Part shown: piece after piece, positions 6,697 to 13,966 of the stretch
Numbering within the stretch: position 1 is the first letter of the stretch
Layout: the number at the start of each line of letters is the position of its first letter
From: JAYSRU01 sp043720875
GTDB lineage: Bacteria; Bacteroidota; Bacteroidia; Flavobacteriales_D; Crocinitomicaceae
Length of the DNA stretch: 16,807 bases
NCBI GenBank assembly: GCA_043720875.1
Contig: JAYSRU010000071.1
Location: 1-16,807 of the forward strand
Direction of reading: 5' to 3'
Notes under the pieces: model-generated
What the model was told of the DNA's origin: nothing
Seen by the model: the letters and a program-made list of their open reading frames with translations, nothing else
Database searches by the model: none
Made by a program: the position numbers and the translations under genes

Positions 6697-7779
6697 ATGA
6701 GAAATACAGCACTAAGCCACATACATGAGTCACTCGGCGCTAAAATGGTTCCTTTTGCAGGATATAATATGCCAGTACAATACGAAGGCGTAAATGCCGA
6801 ACATGAAGTTGTTCGTACAGCTGTTGGTGTATTTGACGTTTCTCACATGGGAGAGTTTATCATTGAAGGTCCAAATGCATTAGCATTAATTCAAAAAGTG
6901 TCTACAAACGACGCAGCTACTCTAATTGACGGTCGCGCACAATACAGTTGCATGCCCAATGGAAAAGGTGGAATTATTGATGATTTAATCATTTATAAAA
7001 TTAAAGACGAGCAATATTTATTGGTTGTGAATGCTTCAAACATCGACAAAGACTGGGATTGGATCAGTTCTCACAACACAATGGGTGCTACTATGAAGAA
7101 TTTGTCTGACGACTACTCATTATTGGCAATTCAAGGACCGAAAGCAGTTGAAGCCATGCAAAGCTTAACTTCAGTTAACTTATCCGATATCGCTTATTAT
7201 CACTTTGTTGTAGGTCCATTTGCAGGAATAGAACATGTAATTATCTCAGCAACAGGATATACCGGAAGTGGTGGCTTTGAAATATATTGCAAGAATACAG
7301 AAGTTGAAGCGGTTTGGAAAAAAGTATTCGAAGCTGGTGCAGCTTACGGAATTAAGCCAATCGGTTTAGCAGCAAGAGATACATTACGTTTAGAAATGGG
7401 TTATTGCCTATACGGTAACGACATCAACGATACAACATCTCCACTTGAAGCAGGTTTAGGATGGATTACAAAATTCACAAAAGACTTCATCGATTCTGAT
7501 CGCATCAAAGCGTTAAAAGAAGCAGGTGTAACCCGAAAATTGGTTGCCTTTGAGATGACTGAACGTGGAATTCCTCGTCATGATTACAGAATATTAGATG
7601 CTTCTGGCGCAGCCATTGGAATTGTTACTTCTGGAACGATGTCACCATCTATGAAACTTGGAATTGGATTAGGATACGTAACCGTTGCTAACACTACAGT
7701 AGACACCCCTATATTTATTGAAATTAGAGAAAAAGGTGTTGCTGCAAAGATTGCAAAACTACCTTTCTACAAGAAATAA
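6697..7779 (+). CDS. gcvT: Aminomethyltransferase (glycine cleavage system T protein)
   Basis: T protein of the glycine cleavage system, which releases ammonia from the aminomethyl group carried on the H-protein lipoyl arm and passes the one-carbon unit to tetrahydrofolate, making 5,10-methylene-THF in the cytoplasm. Family signatures are PFAGYNMPVQYEG (18-31), FDVSHMGE (46-53), GGIIDDLIIY (91-100, with the conserved Asp of the folate pocket), AARDTLRLEMGYCLYGND (226-243), and a C-terminal beta domain from about 280 containing RGIPRHDY and SGTMSPSMKLGIGLGYV. The length of 360 residues is typical. The N-terminus aligns from residue 1, so the ATG at 6697 is well supported. gcvH and gcvP are not in the window, as is common in Bacteroidota, where these genes are scattered. 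ribD follows after 43 nt on the same strand, so the two may be co-transcribed. Confidence 0.96.
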   Translation: MRNTALSHIHESLGAKMVPFAGYNMPVQYEGVNAEHEVVRTAVGVFDVSHMGEFIIEGPNALALIQKVSTNDAATLIDGRAQYSCMPNGKGGIIDDLIIYKIKDEQYLLVVNASNIDKDWDWISSHNTMGATMKNLSDDYSLLAIQGPKAVEAMQSLTSVNLSDIAYYHFVVGPFAGIEHVIISATGYTGSGGFEIYCKNTEVEAVWKKVFEAGAAYGIKPIGLAARDTLRLEMGYCLYGNDINDTTSPLEAGLGWITKFTKDFIDSDRIKALKEAGVTRKLVAFEMTERGIPRHDYRILDASGAAIGIVTSGTMSPSMKLGIGLGYVTVANTTVDTPIFIEIREKGVAAKIAKLPFYKK

Positions 7780-7822
7780 TTACAAAATATAATAACCCGT
7801 GATTGAACAATCTAATCTAAAA

Positions 7823-8863
7823 ATGGAATTCGATCACGGATTTTTTATGCGCAAATGTCTCGATCTAGCACAACTTGGTGCGGCTGATGTCTTTCCCAAC
7901 CCCATGGTTGGTTGTGTGATTGTGCACGACGGAAAAATAATTGGAGAAGGATACCATCAAAAGTATGGAGAAGCCCACGCCGAAGTAAATGCAATAAACA
8001 CGGTTAAACATCCTGAATTATTGCCAAAATCAACGGTTTATGTATCTTTAGAACCCTGCGCTCATTATGGAAAAACACCACCTTGCGCTTTACTCTTAAT
8101 TCAAAAAAAAGTTCAAAAGGTTGTTATCGGTTGTCGTGATAGCTTTGAACAAGTAGATGGAAAAGGAATCGAACTCTTAAAAAATGCAGGAATAGAAGTT
8201 TCTGTTGGTGTTTTAGAAGAAGAATGCATTGCCCTAAACAAACGATTTTTCACGTTCCATAACAAAAAGAGACCTTTCATCACCTTAAAATGGGCGCAAA
8301 GCAAAGATGGCTTTTTTGCTCCACACGCAAACCAGGGCATACATTGGATCACCAATGAAAGCACTCAAATATTCACGCATAGTCTTCGCGCAAAAGAACA
8401 CGCAATATTGGTTGGAATAAACACCGTTCTAATCGATAACCCGAGCTTGGATGTACGTGCGGTTATAGGTAAATCTCCTATAAGAATCGTAATTGATTCC
8501 GAACTTAAAATAAAAGAAAGTAAAAAGGAAATTAAACTCATTCATGACCAACAACCCACAATTGTTTTGAATGCAAGTTACGAAGCCCAAGAAGGAAATG
8601 TACATTACAAAGCGATTACTCCTTTTACGCTCGACAATTGTCTGATTGCATTACACAAAATGAACATGCTCTCCATTCTGATTGAAGGTGGAGCAACAAC
8701 CCTAAACTATTTTATAGCACAAGGTATATGGGATGAAGCATTTGTTTTACACGGTAAAAAAAATATTGAAAGCGGATTACCCGCACCAATAATCAACTTT
8801 TATACAAATTCACAACACGAAAAATTCGCTAACGGTGATCAATTAACCCATTACACTAAATGA
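7823..8863 (+). CDS. ribD: Bifunctional riboflavin-synthesis deaminase/reductase RibD
   Basis: Catalyses two successive steps of riboflavin synthesis: deamination of the pyrimidine intermediate derived from GTP, then NADPH-dependent reduction of its ribosyl side chain. Numbering from the ATG at 7823: the zinc-dependent deaminase domain (1-145) has PNPMVGCVIV, the HAE motif at H52-E54, and the zinc cysteines C79 and C88 in LEPCAHYGKTPPC. The reductase domain (about 148-346) has RPFITLKWAQSKDG, ILVGINTVLIDNPSLDVR and ILIEGGATTLNYF. I prefer 7823 because MEFDHGFFMRKCLDLA fits the family start; a GTG at 7799 would add eight residues. The C-terminus is somewhat short but no domain is lost. The stop overlaps the next ATG (ATGA at 8860-8863), indicating coupled translation with the transporter. 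Other rib genes are not in view. Confidence 0.95.
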   Translation: MEFDHGFFMRKCLDLAQLGAADVFPNPMVGCVIVHDGKIIGEGYHQKYGEAHAEVNAINTVKHPELLPKSTVYVSLEPCAHYGKTPPCALLLIQKKVQKVVIGCRDSFEQVDGKGIELLKNAGIEVSVGVLEEECIALNKRFFTFHNKKRPFITLKWAQSKDGFFAPHANQGIHWITNESTQIFTHSLRAKEHAILVGINTVLIDNPSLDVRAVIGKSPIRIVIDSELKIKESKKEIKLIHDQQPTIVLNASYEAQEGNVHYKAITPFTLDNCLIALHKMNMLSILIEGGATTLNYFIAQGIWDEAFVLHGKKNIESGLPAPIINFYTNSQHEKFANGDQLTHYTK

Positions 8864-9738
8864 TTTTCCTACTCCTTAGCATTCTCTTTTCAAGCGTCAT
8901 TCTAGTTATATTCAAAGGATTCGAACGTTATAAAATTGATTTATTCCAAGCCATCGTTTGGAATTATGTAACCGCGGTAAGTTGTGGCTTTATACTTTAC
9001 GGCAATCAATGGCAAAATAGTGCATTGACAACTGGAAACTGGAAATTATTTGCGCTAATTTGTGGAATTTCATTCATTGGGATTTTCACCGTTATGGGGA
9101 AAAGTAGCCAACAGAATGGGATTGGATCTACTGCAATTGCAGGAAAAATGAGCTTAGCTATTTCAATTATTGCACTCATAATTTTCTATAATGAAGCACT
9201 CACAATTTGGAAAACAATAGGCATTCTTGCTGCAATTCTTTCGGTTGTATTATTGAATTTCTCGAAAAATAAACAAGAAGCAACTGCAAAAAAAGGGATT
9301 CTATTATTACTTATTATCTTTCTTGGAAGCGGATTGTTAGACGTTCTCTTAAATTTTGCAATTCAACCCAGTAATTTAGGCATATTGACGCCCAATCTAT
9401 TTAGTGCCATTGGTTTTGGTATCGCTGGCTGCATTGGACTTACAATTTTAGGAATTCAATTGCTGCGCAAAAAAACTGTTTTTCAATTCAAAAGTATACT
9501 TGGCGGAATTGTTTTAGGAATACCCAATTACTTTTCTATTTACTTATTACTCAAAGCGTATTCCGTACTGGAAGCTGAAAAAAATTGGGCTCAGTCCAGT
9601 ATTTTAGGAATTAACAATGTTATTATTGTACTAGTTTCTAGTCTTCTTGCCCTACTCTTTTTCAAAGAAAAAATGAATAAAATCAAAGCCCTTGGTTTTA
9701 TGACAGCAATAATTGCCACCTATCTTTTGGTTGGATAA
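8860..9738 (+). CDS. EamA/DMT-superfamily membrane transporter
   Basis: Integral inner-membrane protein of 292 residues made almost wholly of hydrophobic helices, about ten in number, arranged as two five-helix halves joined by a short polar loop near residues 134-145 (SKNKQEATAKK). This is the layout of the drug/metabolite transporter (EamA) superfamily. The last helix ends at the C-terminus (ATYLLVG) and is preceded by FFKEKMNKIKALG, a typical pre-helix-10 stretch of the family. The start overlaps the ribD stop in ATGA. Coupling to ribD makes a flavin or precursor substrate conceivable, but nothing in the sequence shows it; the DMT superfamily has many unrelated substrates. It converges on the TPM gene with only 13 nt between stop codons and no visible terminator hairpin. 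Confidence 0.82.
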   Translation: MIFLLLSILFSSVILVIFKGFERYKIDLFQAIVWNYVTAVSCGFILYGNQWQNSALTTGNWKLFALICGISFIGIFTVMGKSSQQNGIGSTAIAGKMSLAISIIALIIFYNEALTIWKTIGILAAILSVVLLNFSKNKQEATAKKGILLLLIIFLGSGLLDVLLNFAIQPSNLGILTPNLFSAIGFGIAGCIGLTILGIQLLRKKTVFQFKSILGGIVLGIPNYFSIYLLLKAYSVLEAEKNWAQSSILGINNVIIVLVSSLLALLFFKEKMNKIKALGFMTAIIATYLLVG

Positions 9739-9751
9739 AAACGAATAATTT

Positions 9752-10501
9752 CTACCAATCACCACCAGCGCCACCACCGCCGAAGCCACCGCCGCCAAAG
9801 CCACCAAAGCCACCTCCTCCTCCAGAACTACCGCCGCCGCCGAAGCCACCGCCAGGAATAAAGAAAAATCCAGAGCCTCTTCCGCTCATAAAATTTCCGC
9901 CATTTTTATTTCGTGAAGAAAGAAATACCAAAACTAAAATTACTGCAATTACTACAATAGCTTTAATTGGACTATCTTTCTTAGAACGCTTATTTTTATA
10001 CCCTTCCCCGTTCAAGCCTTCCATAAGAACGTTTGTTGTAAGGTCAATTCCTTGGTAATATTGCCCGGATTTTAATAAGGGCTTAGTCACCTCATCCAAG
10101 ATTCTTTTACACGTTAAATCAGGTAAAGACCCTTCCGCTCCATAACCAGTCGCAATCCAACTCTTGCGATCCTCCATACTCAATAAAAAGACAACACCGT
10201 TATCCTCCTTTTCCTCACCAACGCCCCAAGAATGACCTAATTCCGTAGCATACTCTGACGGATCATTGCCATCTAAACTTTTCAGTGTAATCAATACTAT
10301 TTGATTACTGGTAGAGTCAAAATAATTTACTAATTTTTGTTCTAATCGAGCTTCTTCGTCATCCGTTAGAAAATCTCCATAGTCGTGTACCAACTTAGTG
10401 CCAGGCGAAGATAATTTCAAGACTTCATTTGCAGAAAGATTCTTTTGCGCTTGAAAAAGAAAACTTGTACAAATTGCTAAAACAGATAGAAATAATTTCA
10501 T
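9752..10501 (-). CDS. Secreted, membrane-anchored TPM-domain protein with a Gly-rich tail
   Basis: Protein of 249 residues in the TPM (YgcG) family. A signal peptide covers 1-18 (MKLFLSVLAICTSFLFQA). The TPM domain spans about 25-165 and includes VHDYGDFLTDDEEARLEQKL, NGVVFLLSMEDRKSWIATGYG and DEVTKPLLKSGQYYQGI. A basic stretch, KNKRSKK, then a transmembrane helix at about 180-195, leads into a tail at 201-249 that is mostly Gly and Phe and ends GGAGGDW. The domain is thus expected outside the cytoplasm and the tail inside. TPM domains have been linked to photosystem repair and phosphatase activity in plants, but the bacterial role is unclear. It lies last in the lemA/TPM/TPM cluster. The repetitive GC-rich DNA coding for the tail (about 9760-9855) stands out from the AT-rich surroundings and may vary in length between strains. 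Confidence 0.88.
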   Translation of the reverse strand: MKLFLSVLAICTSFLFQAQKNLSANEVLKLSSPGTKLVHDYGDFLTDDEEARLEQKLVNYFDSTSNQIVLITLKSLDGNDPSEYATELGHSWGVGEEKEDNGVVFLLSMEDRKSWIATGYGAEGSLPDLTCKRILDEVTKPLLKSGQYYQGIDLTTNVLMEGLNGEGYKNKRSKKDSPIKAIVVIAVILVLVFLSSRNKNGGNFMSGRGSGFFFIPGGGFGGGGSSGGGGGFGGFGGGGFGGGGAGGDW

Positions 10502-10539
10502 TAGATTTTTAGTTTGATTCGATGTTGCTTATCCTGTTT

Positions 10540-10629
10540 ATTGATATTGAGCTTGATTCGGCATAACTCATCACACGTGTCGCAATTGATATTGAGCTTG
10601 ATTCGACTGGCTCATCACGAGTGTCGAAA
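10540..10629. repeat. Two-unit tandem repeat of about 45 bp between the TPM genes
   Basis: A 21-bp unit beginning ATTGATATTGAGC and ending TTGATTCG occurs exactly at 10540-10560 and 10585-10605. Each copy is followed by CTCATCAC, two variable bases, and GTGTCG (10567-10582 and 10611-10626), giving a CAC-NN-GTG dyad in both units. A partial third copy (TTTGATTCGA, 10513-10522) sits near the start of the downstream gene. It falls in the 130-nt gap between the two TPM genes and may be a dispersed intergenic repeat or an RNA-level element. No coding sense is apparent. Confidence 0.75.
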
Positions 10630-10631
10630 TA

Positions 10632-11087
10632 TTAATTTTTACCAAAAACGATATCATCTGGCAATTCATTTTTATCTGTATTCTCCAAATAAGGAAATTC
10701 AGTAGAAAGTGTTGCACCAACTTTCGTGATTACTTGCACTAATGCATCCACCGTTGCTCCTGCTTTTAATGGAGCAATGATATCAGCAATACAAGTATCC
10801 CAGTACGCTTGACCAACACGTTGATAAATTCCTTCATCCGCAAAAATTGCAACTTGTTTCGATTTCATAGCGAGGTATATTAACACCCCATTTCTGAGCT
10901 CTGTTTTTTCCATTTTAAGCTTGAAAAACAGTTCTCCAGCACGCTGGAGAACTGTTGAATGCTTGTGTTTTCCTTCTATAAACAGTCGAATTTCACCGCT
11001 GGTAGCCTTTTCAGATTCTCGAATTGCCGCAACCAAAATTGCTTGCTCTTCTTTGGAAAAATAAGATTTCTTAAAGAAATTAAACAT
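10632..11087 (-). CDS. Cytoplasmic TPM-domain protein
   Basis: Protein of 151 residues consisting essentially of one TPM domain. It has no signal peptide and no transmembrane helix, so it should be cytoplasmic or peripherally bound. Visible family features are FSKEEQAILVAAIRESEKAT near the N-terminus, SGEIRLFIEG, NGVLIYLAMKSKQVAIFADEG in the core, and a C-terminal helix with AGATVDALVQVITKVGATLS. It differs clearly from the secreted TPM protein encoded 130 nt downstream, and pairs of one soluble and one anchored TPM protein beside LemA recur in Bacteroidota. Its start lies 60 nt after the lemA stop on the same strand, so an operon lemA, TPM, TPM is likely. The biochemical role is unknown; the family call is secure. 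Confidence 0.88.
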   Translation of the reverse strand: MFNFFKKSYFSKEEQAILVAAIRESEKATSGEIRLFIEGKHKHSTVLQRAGELFFKLKMEKTELRNGVLIYLAMKSKQVAIFADEGIYQRVGQAYWDTCIADIIAPLKAGATVDALVQVITKVGATLSTEFPYLENTDKNELPDDIVFGKN

Positions 11088-11147
11088 TAGATTTTATATT
11101 AAAATGAACTTAGAAACTTTTTGAATTTGGAATTATTTTAAAGCGAT

Positions 11148-11726
11148 TTATTCGAATTTGAAATCATCTGCTTTAACATCCATATCTTTTGCTCCTTCGT
11201 CAGCTTTGTAATTTTTCATTGGAGAATATCCAAATAATCCAGCTAACAAATTTCCTGGAAACTTGATGATTTTTGTATTGTACGCAGTAATCGCCTCGTT
11301 CCAACGACCAATTGCAGTTGCAACACGGTTTTCCGTTCCTTCAATTTGAGCTTGAAAGTCTCTAAATCCAGCTACTGCTTGCAAGCTTGGGTAAGCTTCA
11401 ACAGTTATTCTTAGCGCACTTGTTAATTGTGCAGCATTTTTTTGCGCAGCTTGAAGTGCAGCGGCATCATTTGCAGGAATATTATCAGGAATACCAGCAC
11501 GTAAACGAACGATATTTTCCAACGTTTTCTTCTCAAAATTTGCAGCACCCTTAATCGTTTGGATTACGTTTGTGTATAATTTCAAACGGCGTTGATATTG
11601 TGTTTCAACCTCCCCCCATTGTCCATCGATTCCAACTTTTGCAGTTGCCATACCATTTCTTGCAGTAATTGCCCAAATAAGTACAACACCTACAATGGCT
11701 AAAATAATTATTGTTGATCTTTTCAT
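11148..11726 (-). CDS. lemA: LemA family protein
   Basis: Protein of 192 residues with one N-terminal transmembrane segment (about 5-22, IIILAIVGVVLIWAI) followed by a long helical domain. LemA features are WGEVETQYQRRLKLYTNVI (37-55), the helix KKTLENIVRLRAG, YPSLQAVAGFRDFQAQIEGTENR (112-134), and the C-terminal signature IIKFPGNLLAGLFGYSPM (153-170). The domain is expected to project from the inner membrane. LemA was first described as a Listeria antigen; its cellular function is not settled. As the first gene of the lemA/TPM/TPM cluster, it probably acts with those two proteins at the envelope. A promoter-like element lies 33 nt upstream, and dnaK upstream on the same strand has its own terminator, so this cluster seems independently transcribed. 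Confidence 0.95.
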   Translation of the reverse strand: MKRSTIIILAIVGVVLIWAITARNGMATAKVGIDGQWGEVETQYQRRLKLYTNVIQTIKGAANFEKKTLENIVRLRAGIPDNIPANDAAALQAAQKNAAQLTSALRITVEAYPSLQAVAGFRDFQAQIEGTENRVATAIGRWNEAITAYNTKIIKFPGNLLAGLFGYSPMKNYKADEGAKDMDVKADDFKFE

Positions 11727-11759
11727 TTTTTTGTTTTTTAAGGATTGTTTAAGTTATTG

Positions 11760-11790
11760 TGAAAGTAATTTAAAATATTGAATGCAACAA
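11760..11790 (-). promoter_or_regulatory. Possible lemA promoter
   Basis: On the - strand, TACTTTCA (complement of 11760-11767) is one base from TAnnTTTG and lies 33 nt before the lemA ATG. TTGTTG (complement of 11785-11790) lies 17 nt upstream of it, a fair -33 spacing. The element falls just after the dnaK terminator. Confidence 0.4.
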
Positions 11791-11832
11791 AAATCCCTTT
11801 GCAAAAGTTAAAACGAACTTCTACAAAGGGAT
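11788..11832 (-). terminator. Intrinsic terminator of dnaK
   Basis: ATCCCTTTG (11793-11801) and CAAAGGGAT (11824-11832) form a perfect 9-bp stem. Inside it, AAGTT (11805-11809) pairs with AACTT (11816-11820). Reading with dnaK, the stem is followed by a U-tract of five, TTTTTGTTG. It starts 16 nt after the dnaK stop. Confidence 0.75.
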
Positions 11833-11848
11833 AAATGTATTCGTTGTA

Positions 11849-13741
11849 TTATTTCTCTTTTACCTCTTCGAAGTCAACATCAGTCACTTCTTCTTGTGGG
11901 TTTGTGTTCGCTTGAGCACCTTGATCTGCACCACCTTCGTTAGAAGCGCTGTACATTTCTTGCGAAGCAGCTTGGAATGCAGTATTCAAACGTTCCATTG
12001 CGGCGTTAAGGTTTTCCATATTCTTAGCTTCAAATTCAACTTTCAAAGCAGCAAGAGCATCTTCGATAGGTTGTTTTTTATCTGCAGGAATTTTATCACC
12101 GTATTCAGAAATTTGACGTTCAGTTGTGAAGATCAAAGAATCTGCCTTATTGATTAACTCAGCATTTTCACGCGCTTTATTATCTGCATCAGCGTTAGCT
12201 AAAGCTTCAGCTTTCATTCTTTCGATTTCCGCTTCAGTAAGTCCAGAAGAAGCTTCAATTTTAATTGATTGCTCTTTTCCAGTTCCTTTGTCTTTTGCAG
12301 AGATGTGCATAATTCCGTTTGAATCAATATCAAATGTTACTTCGATTTGTGGTTCACCACGACGCGAAGGTGGAATGTCTGATAATTGGAAACGACCTAA
12401 TGTTTTATTATCCGAGGCCATTGCTCTTTCTCCTTGTAAAACGTGAATTTCTACTGAAGGCTGGTTGTCAGCTGCAGTTGAGAAAGTCTCAGATTTTTTT
12501 GTAGGAATTGTTGTATTCGACTCGATTAATTTAGTCATTACACCACCCATTGTTTCGATACCAACTGAAAGTGGAATAACGTCAAGTAGTAAAACATCTT
12601 TTACCTCACCCGTTAATACACCGCCTTGAATAGCAGCTCCAACCGCAACAACCTCATCAGGATTAACTCCTTTAGAAGGCGTTTTTCCGAAGAAACGCTC
12701 AACAGCATCTTGAATTACAGGAATACGTGTAGAACCACCAACTAAGATTACTTCATTGATATCTTTCACTGTTAATCCAGCATTTTTCAATGCAGAACGA
12801 CAAGGAGCGATTGTTCTTTCTACGATAGTTGCAATCAATTGTTCAAATTTCGAACGTTGTAATGAACGCACTAAGTGTTTTGGAATACCATCAACTGGCA
12901 TAATGTAAGGCAAGTTGATTTCAGCAACAGTACTTGAAGAAAGTTCAATTTTAGCTTTTTCAGCAGCTTCTTTCAAACGTTGAAGCGCCATAGGATCTTT
13001 ACGCAAGTCTAAACCTTCGTCATTTTTGAATTCATCAGCCAACCAGTCAATGATTGCATTATCAACATCATCTCCACCAAGGTGCGTATCACCATCCGTA
13101 GAAAGTACTTCGAAAACACCGTCACCCAATTCTAAGATAGAAACATCATGTGTTCCACCACCAAAATCAAATACTACAATTTTCTGATCAACTCCTTTTT
13201 TATCTAAACCATAAGCCAAAGCAGCTGCTGTTGGCTCATTAATAATTCTTTTAATTGTAAGACCTGCAATTTCACCTGCTTCTTTCGTAGCTTGACGTTG
13301 CGCATCATTAAAATATGCAGGAACAGTAACAACAGCTTCTGTAACCTCATGTCCAAGATAATCTTCCGCAGTTTTCTTCATTTTTTGAAGAATCATTGCC
13401 GAAATTTCTTGTGGAGAATACAATCTATCATCGATTTTCACACGTGGAGCTCCGTTATCGCCTGAAACGATTTCGTAAGGAACACGATCCTTTTCTTTCC
13501 CAATCTCTGCAAAGGTAGAACCCATGAAGCGTTTGATTGAAGAAATAGTTTTTGTTGGATTAGTGATTGCTTGACGCTTTGCAGGATCTCCTACTTTACG
13601 TTCACCGCCTTCAATAAATGCAACGATTGATGGGGTTGTTCTTTTACCCTCAGAATTTTCGATTACTACCGGTTGGTTACCTTCCATTACAGAAACACAC
13701 GAGTTGGTAGTTCCTAAGTCAATTCCTATTATTTTTGCCAT
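11849..13741 (-). CDS. dnaK: Chaperone protein DnaK (Hsp70)
   Basis: Cytoplasmic Hsp70 chaperone of 630 residues that binds and releases unfolded protein segments in an ATP cycle with DnaJ and GrpE. The nucleotide-binding domain (1 to about 380) shows IGIDLGTTNSCVSVMEG at the N-terminus, VFDFGGGTHDVSILE, DGDTHLGGDDVDN and EVILVGGSTRIPVIQ. A conserved linker, VKDVLLLDVIPLSVGIETMGG, leads to the substrate-binding beta domain (with SDIPPSRRGEPQIEVTFDID) and the alpha-helical lid. The tail ends EEVTDVDFEEVKEK, the conserved C-terminal acidic motif. The length is normal and the ATG start fits. dnaJ and grpE are not adjacent, so it is a monocistronic dnaK with its own terminator. Three CTGCCAAA boxes and an inverted repeat upstream suggest specific regulation; no CIRCE element (HrcA site) is seen. 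Confidence 0.98.
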   Translation of the reverse strand: MAKIIGIDLGTTNSCVSVMEGNQPVVIENSEGKRTTPSIVAFIEGGERKVGDPAKRQAITNPTKTISSIKRFMGSTFAEIGKEKDRVPYEIVSGDNGAPRVKIDDRLYSPQEISAMILQKMKKTAEDYLGHEVTEAVVTVPAYFNDAQRQATKEAGEIAGLTIKRIINEPTAAALAYGLDKKGVDQKIVVFDFGGGTHDVSILELGDGVFEVLSTDGDTHLGGDDVDNAIIDWLADEFKNDEGLDLRKDPMALQRLKEAAEKAKIELSSSTVAEINLPYIMPVDGIPKHLVRSLQRSKFEQLIATIVERTIAPCRSALKNAGLTVKDINEVILVGGSTRIPVIQDAVERFFGKTPSKGVNPDEVVAVGAAIQGGVLTGEVKDVLLLDVIPLSVGIETMGGVMTKLIESNTTIPTKKSETFSTAADNQPSVEIHVLQGERAMASDNKTLGRFQLSDIPPSRRGEPQIEVTFDIDSNGIMHISAKDKGTGKEQSIKIEASSGLTEAEIERMKAEALANADADNKARENAELINKADSLIFTTERQISEYGDKIPADKKQPIEDALAALKVEFEAKNMENLNAAMERLNTAFQAASQEMYSASNEGGADQGAQANTNPQEEVTDVDFEEVKEK

Positions 13742-13812
13742 GACTAAACTTTTACTGTTTATTTATTATTTGTTTCGTTCATTTTGTCAATTCTTGTGCC
13801 ACCTGAAATTTT

Positions 13813-13894
13813 CTGCCAAAGACACAGGATATGGGCTGATAAACTGCCAAAAAGTCAAAATACTTTGCTTTGACACTTAAAAAAAACTGCCAAA
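13813..13894. promoter_or_regulatory. CTGCCAAA boxes and inverted repeat in the dnaK/hydrolase spacer
   Basis: CTGCCAAA occurs at 13813-13820, 13844-13851 and 13887-13894; the last two share AACTGCCAAA. GTCAAA (13854-13859) and TTTGAC (13869-13874) form an inverted repeat between them. On the - strand the first box overlaps TGTCTTTG (complement of 13817-13824), one base from the -7 consensus, and the second box supplies a TTTG 23 nt upstream that could be a -33 element. The boxes would then lie over the dnaK promoter, as expected for a repressor or heat-responsive site. The function is inferred. Confidence 0.45.
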
Positions 13895-13966
13895 CAATAA
13901 AATTATACAGAATAAGTGATCCACAACGTCATTTCCTACTGGTCTTTTTAATACATTCGTAACACC

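Noticed and set aside
9652..9849. Ala/Val-rich open frame on the - strand at the transporter/TPM junction
   Set aside because: Its sequence is simply another reading frame of the Gly-repeat tract, and it overlaps two well-supported genes.
10540..10629. CRISPR-like array
   Set aside because: Only two units, in direct tandem with no unique spacers of regular length, and no cas genes nearby.
10514..10705. Open frame of 63 codons on the + strand across the TPM gap
   Set aside because: It runs through the tandem repeat and into the antisense of the second TPM gene, and its product has a low-complexity, repeat-derived sequence.
12126..12446. Open frame of about 106 codons on the + strand inside dnaK
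   Set aside because: Antisense shadow of a highly conserved gene; the composition follows the dnaK codons and no promoter or start context supports it.
13742..13966. CIRCE element (HrcA operator) for dnaK
   Set aside because: No TTAGCACTC-N9-GAGTGCTAA-like dyad is present; the repeats found there are CTGCCAAA boxes and a GTCAAA/TTTGAC dyad.
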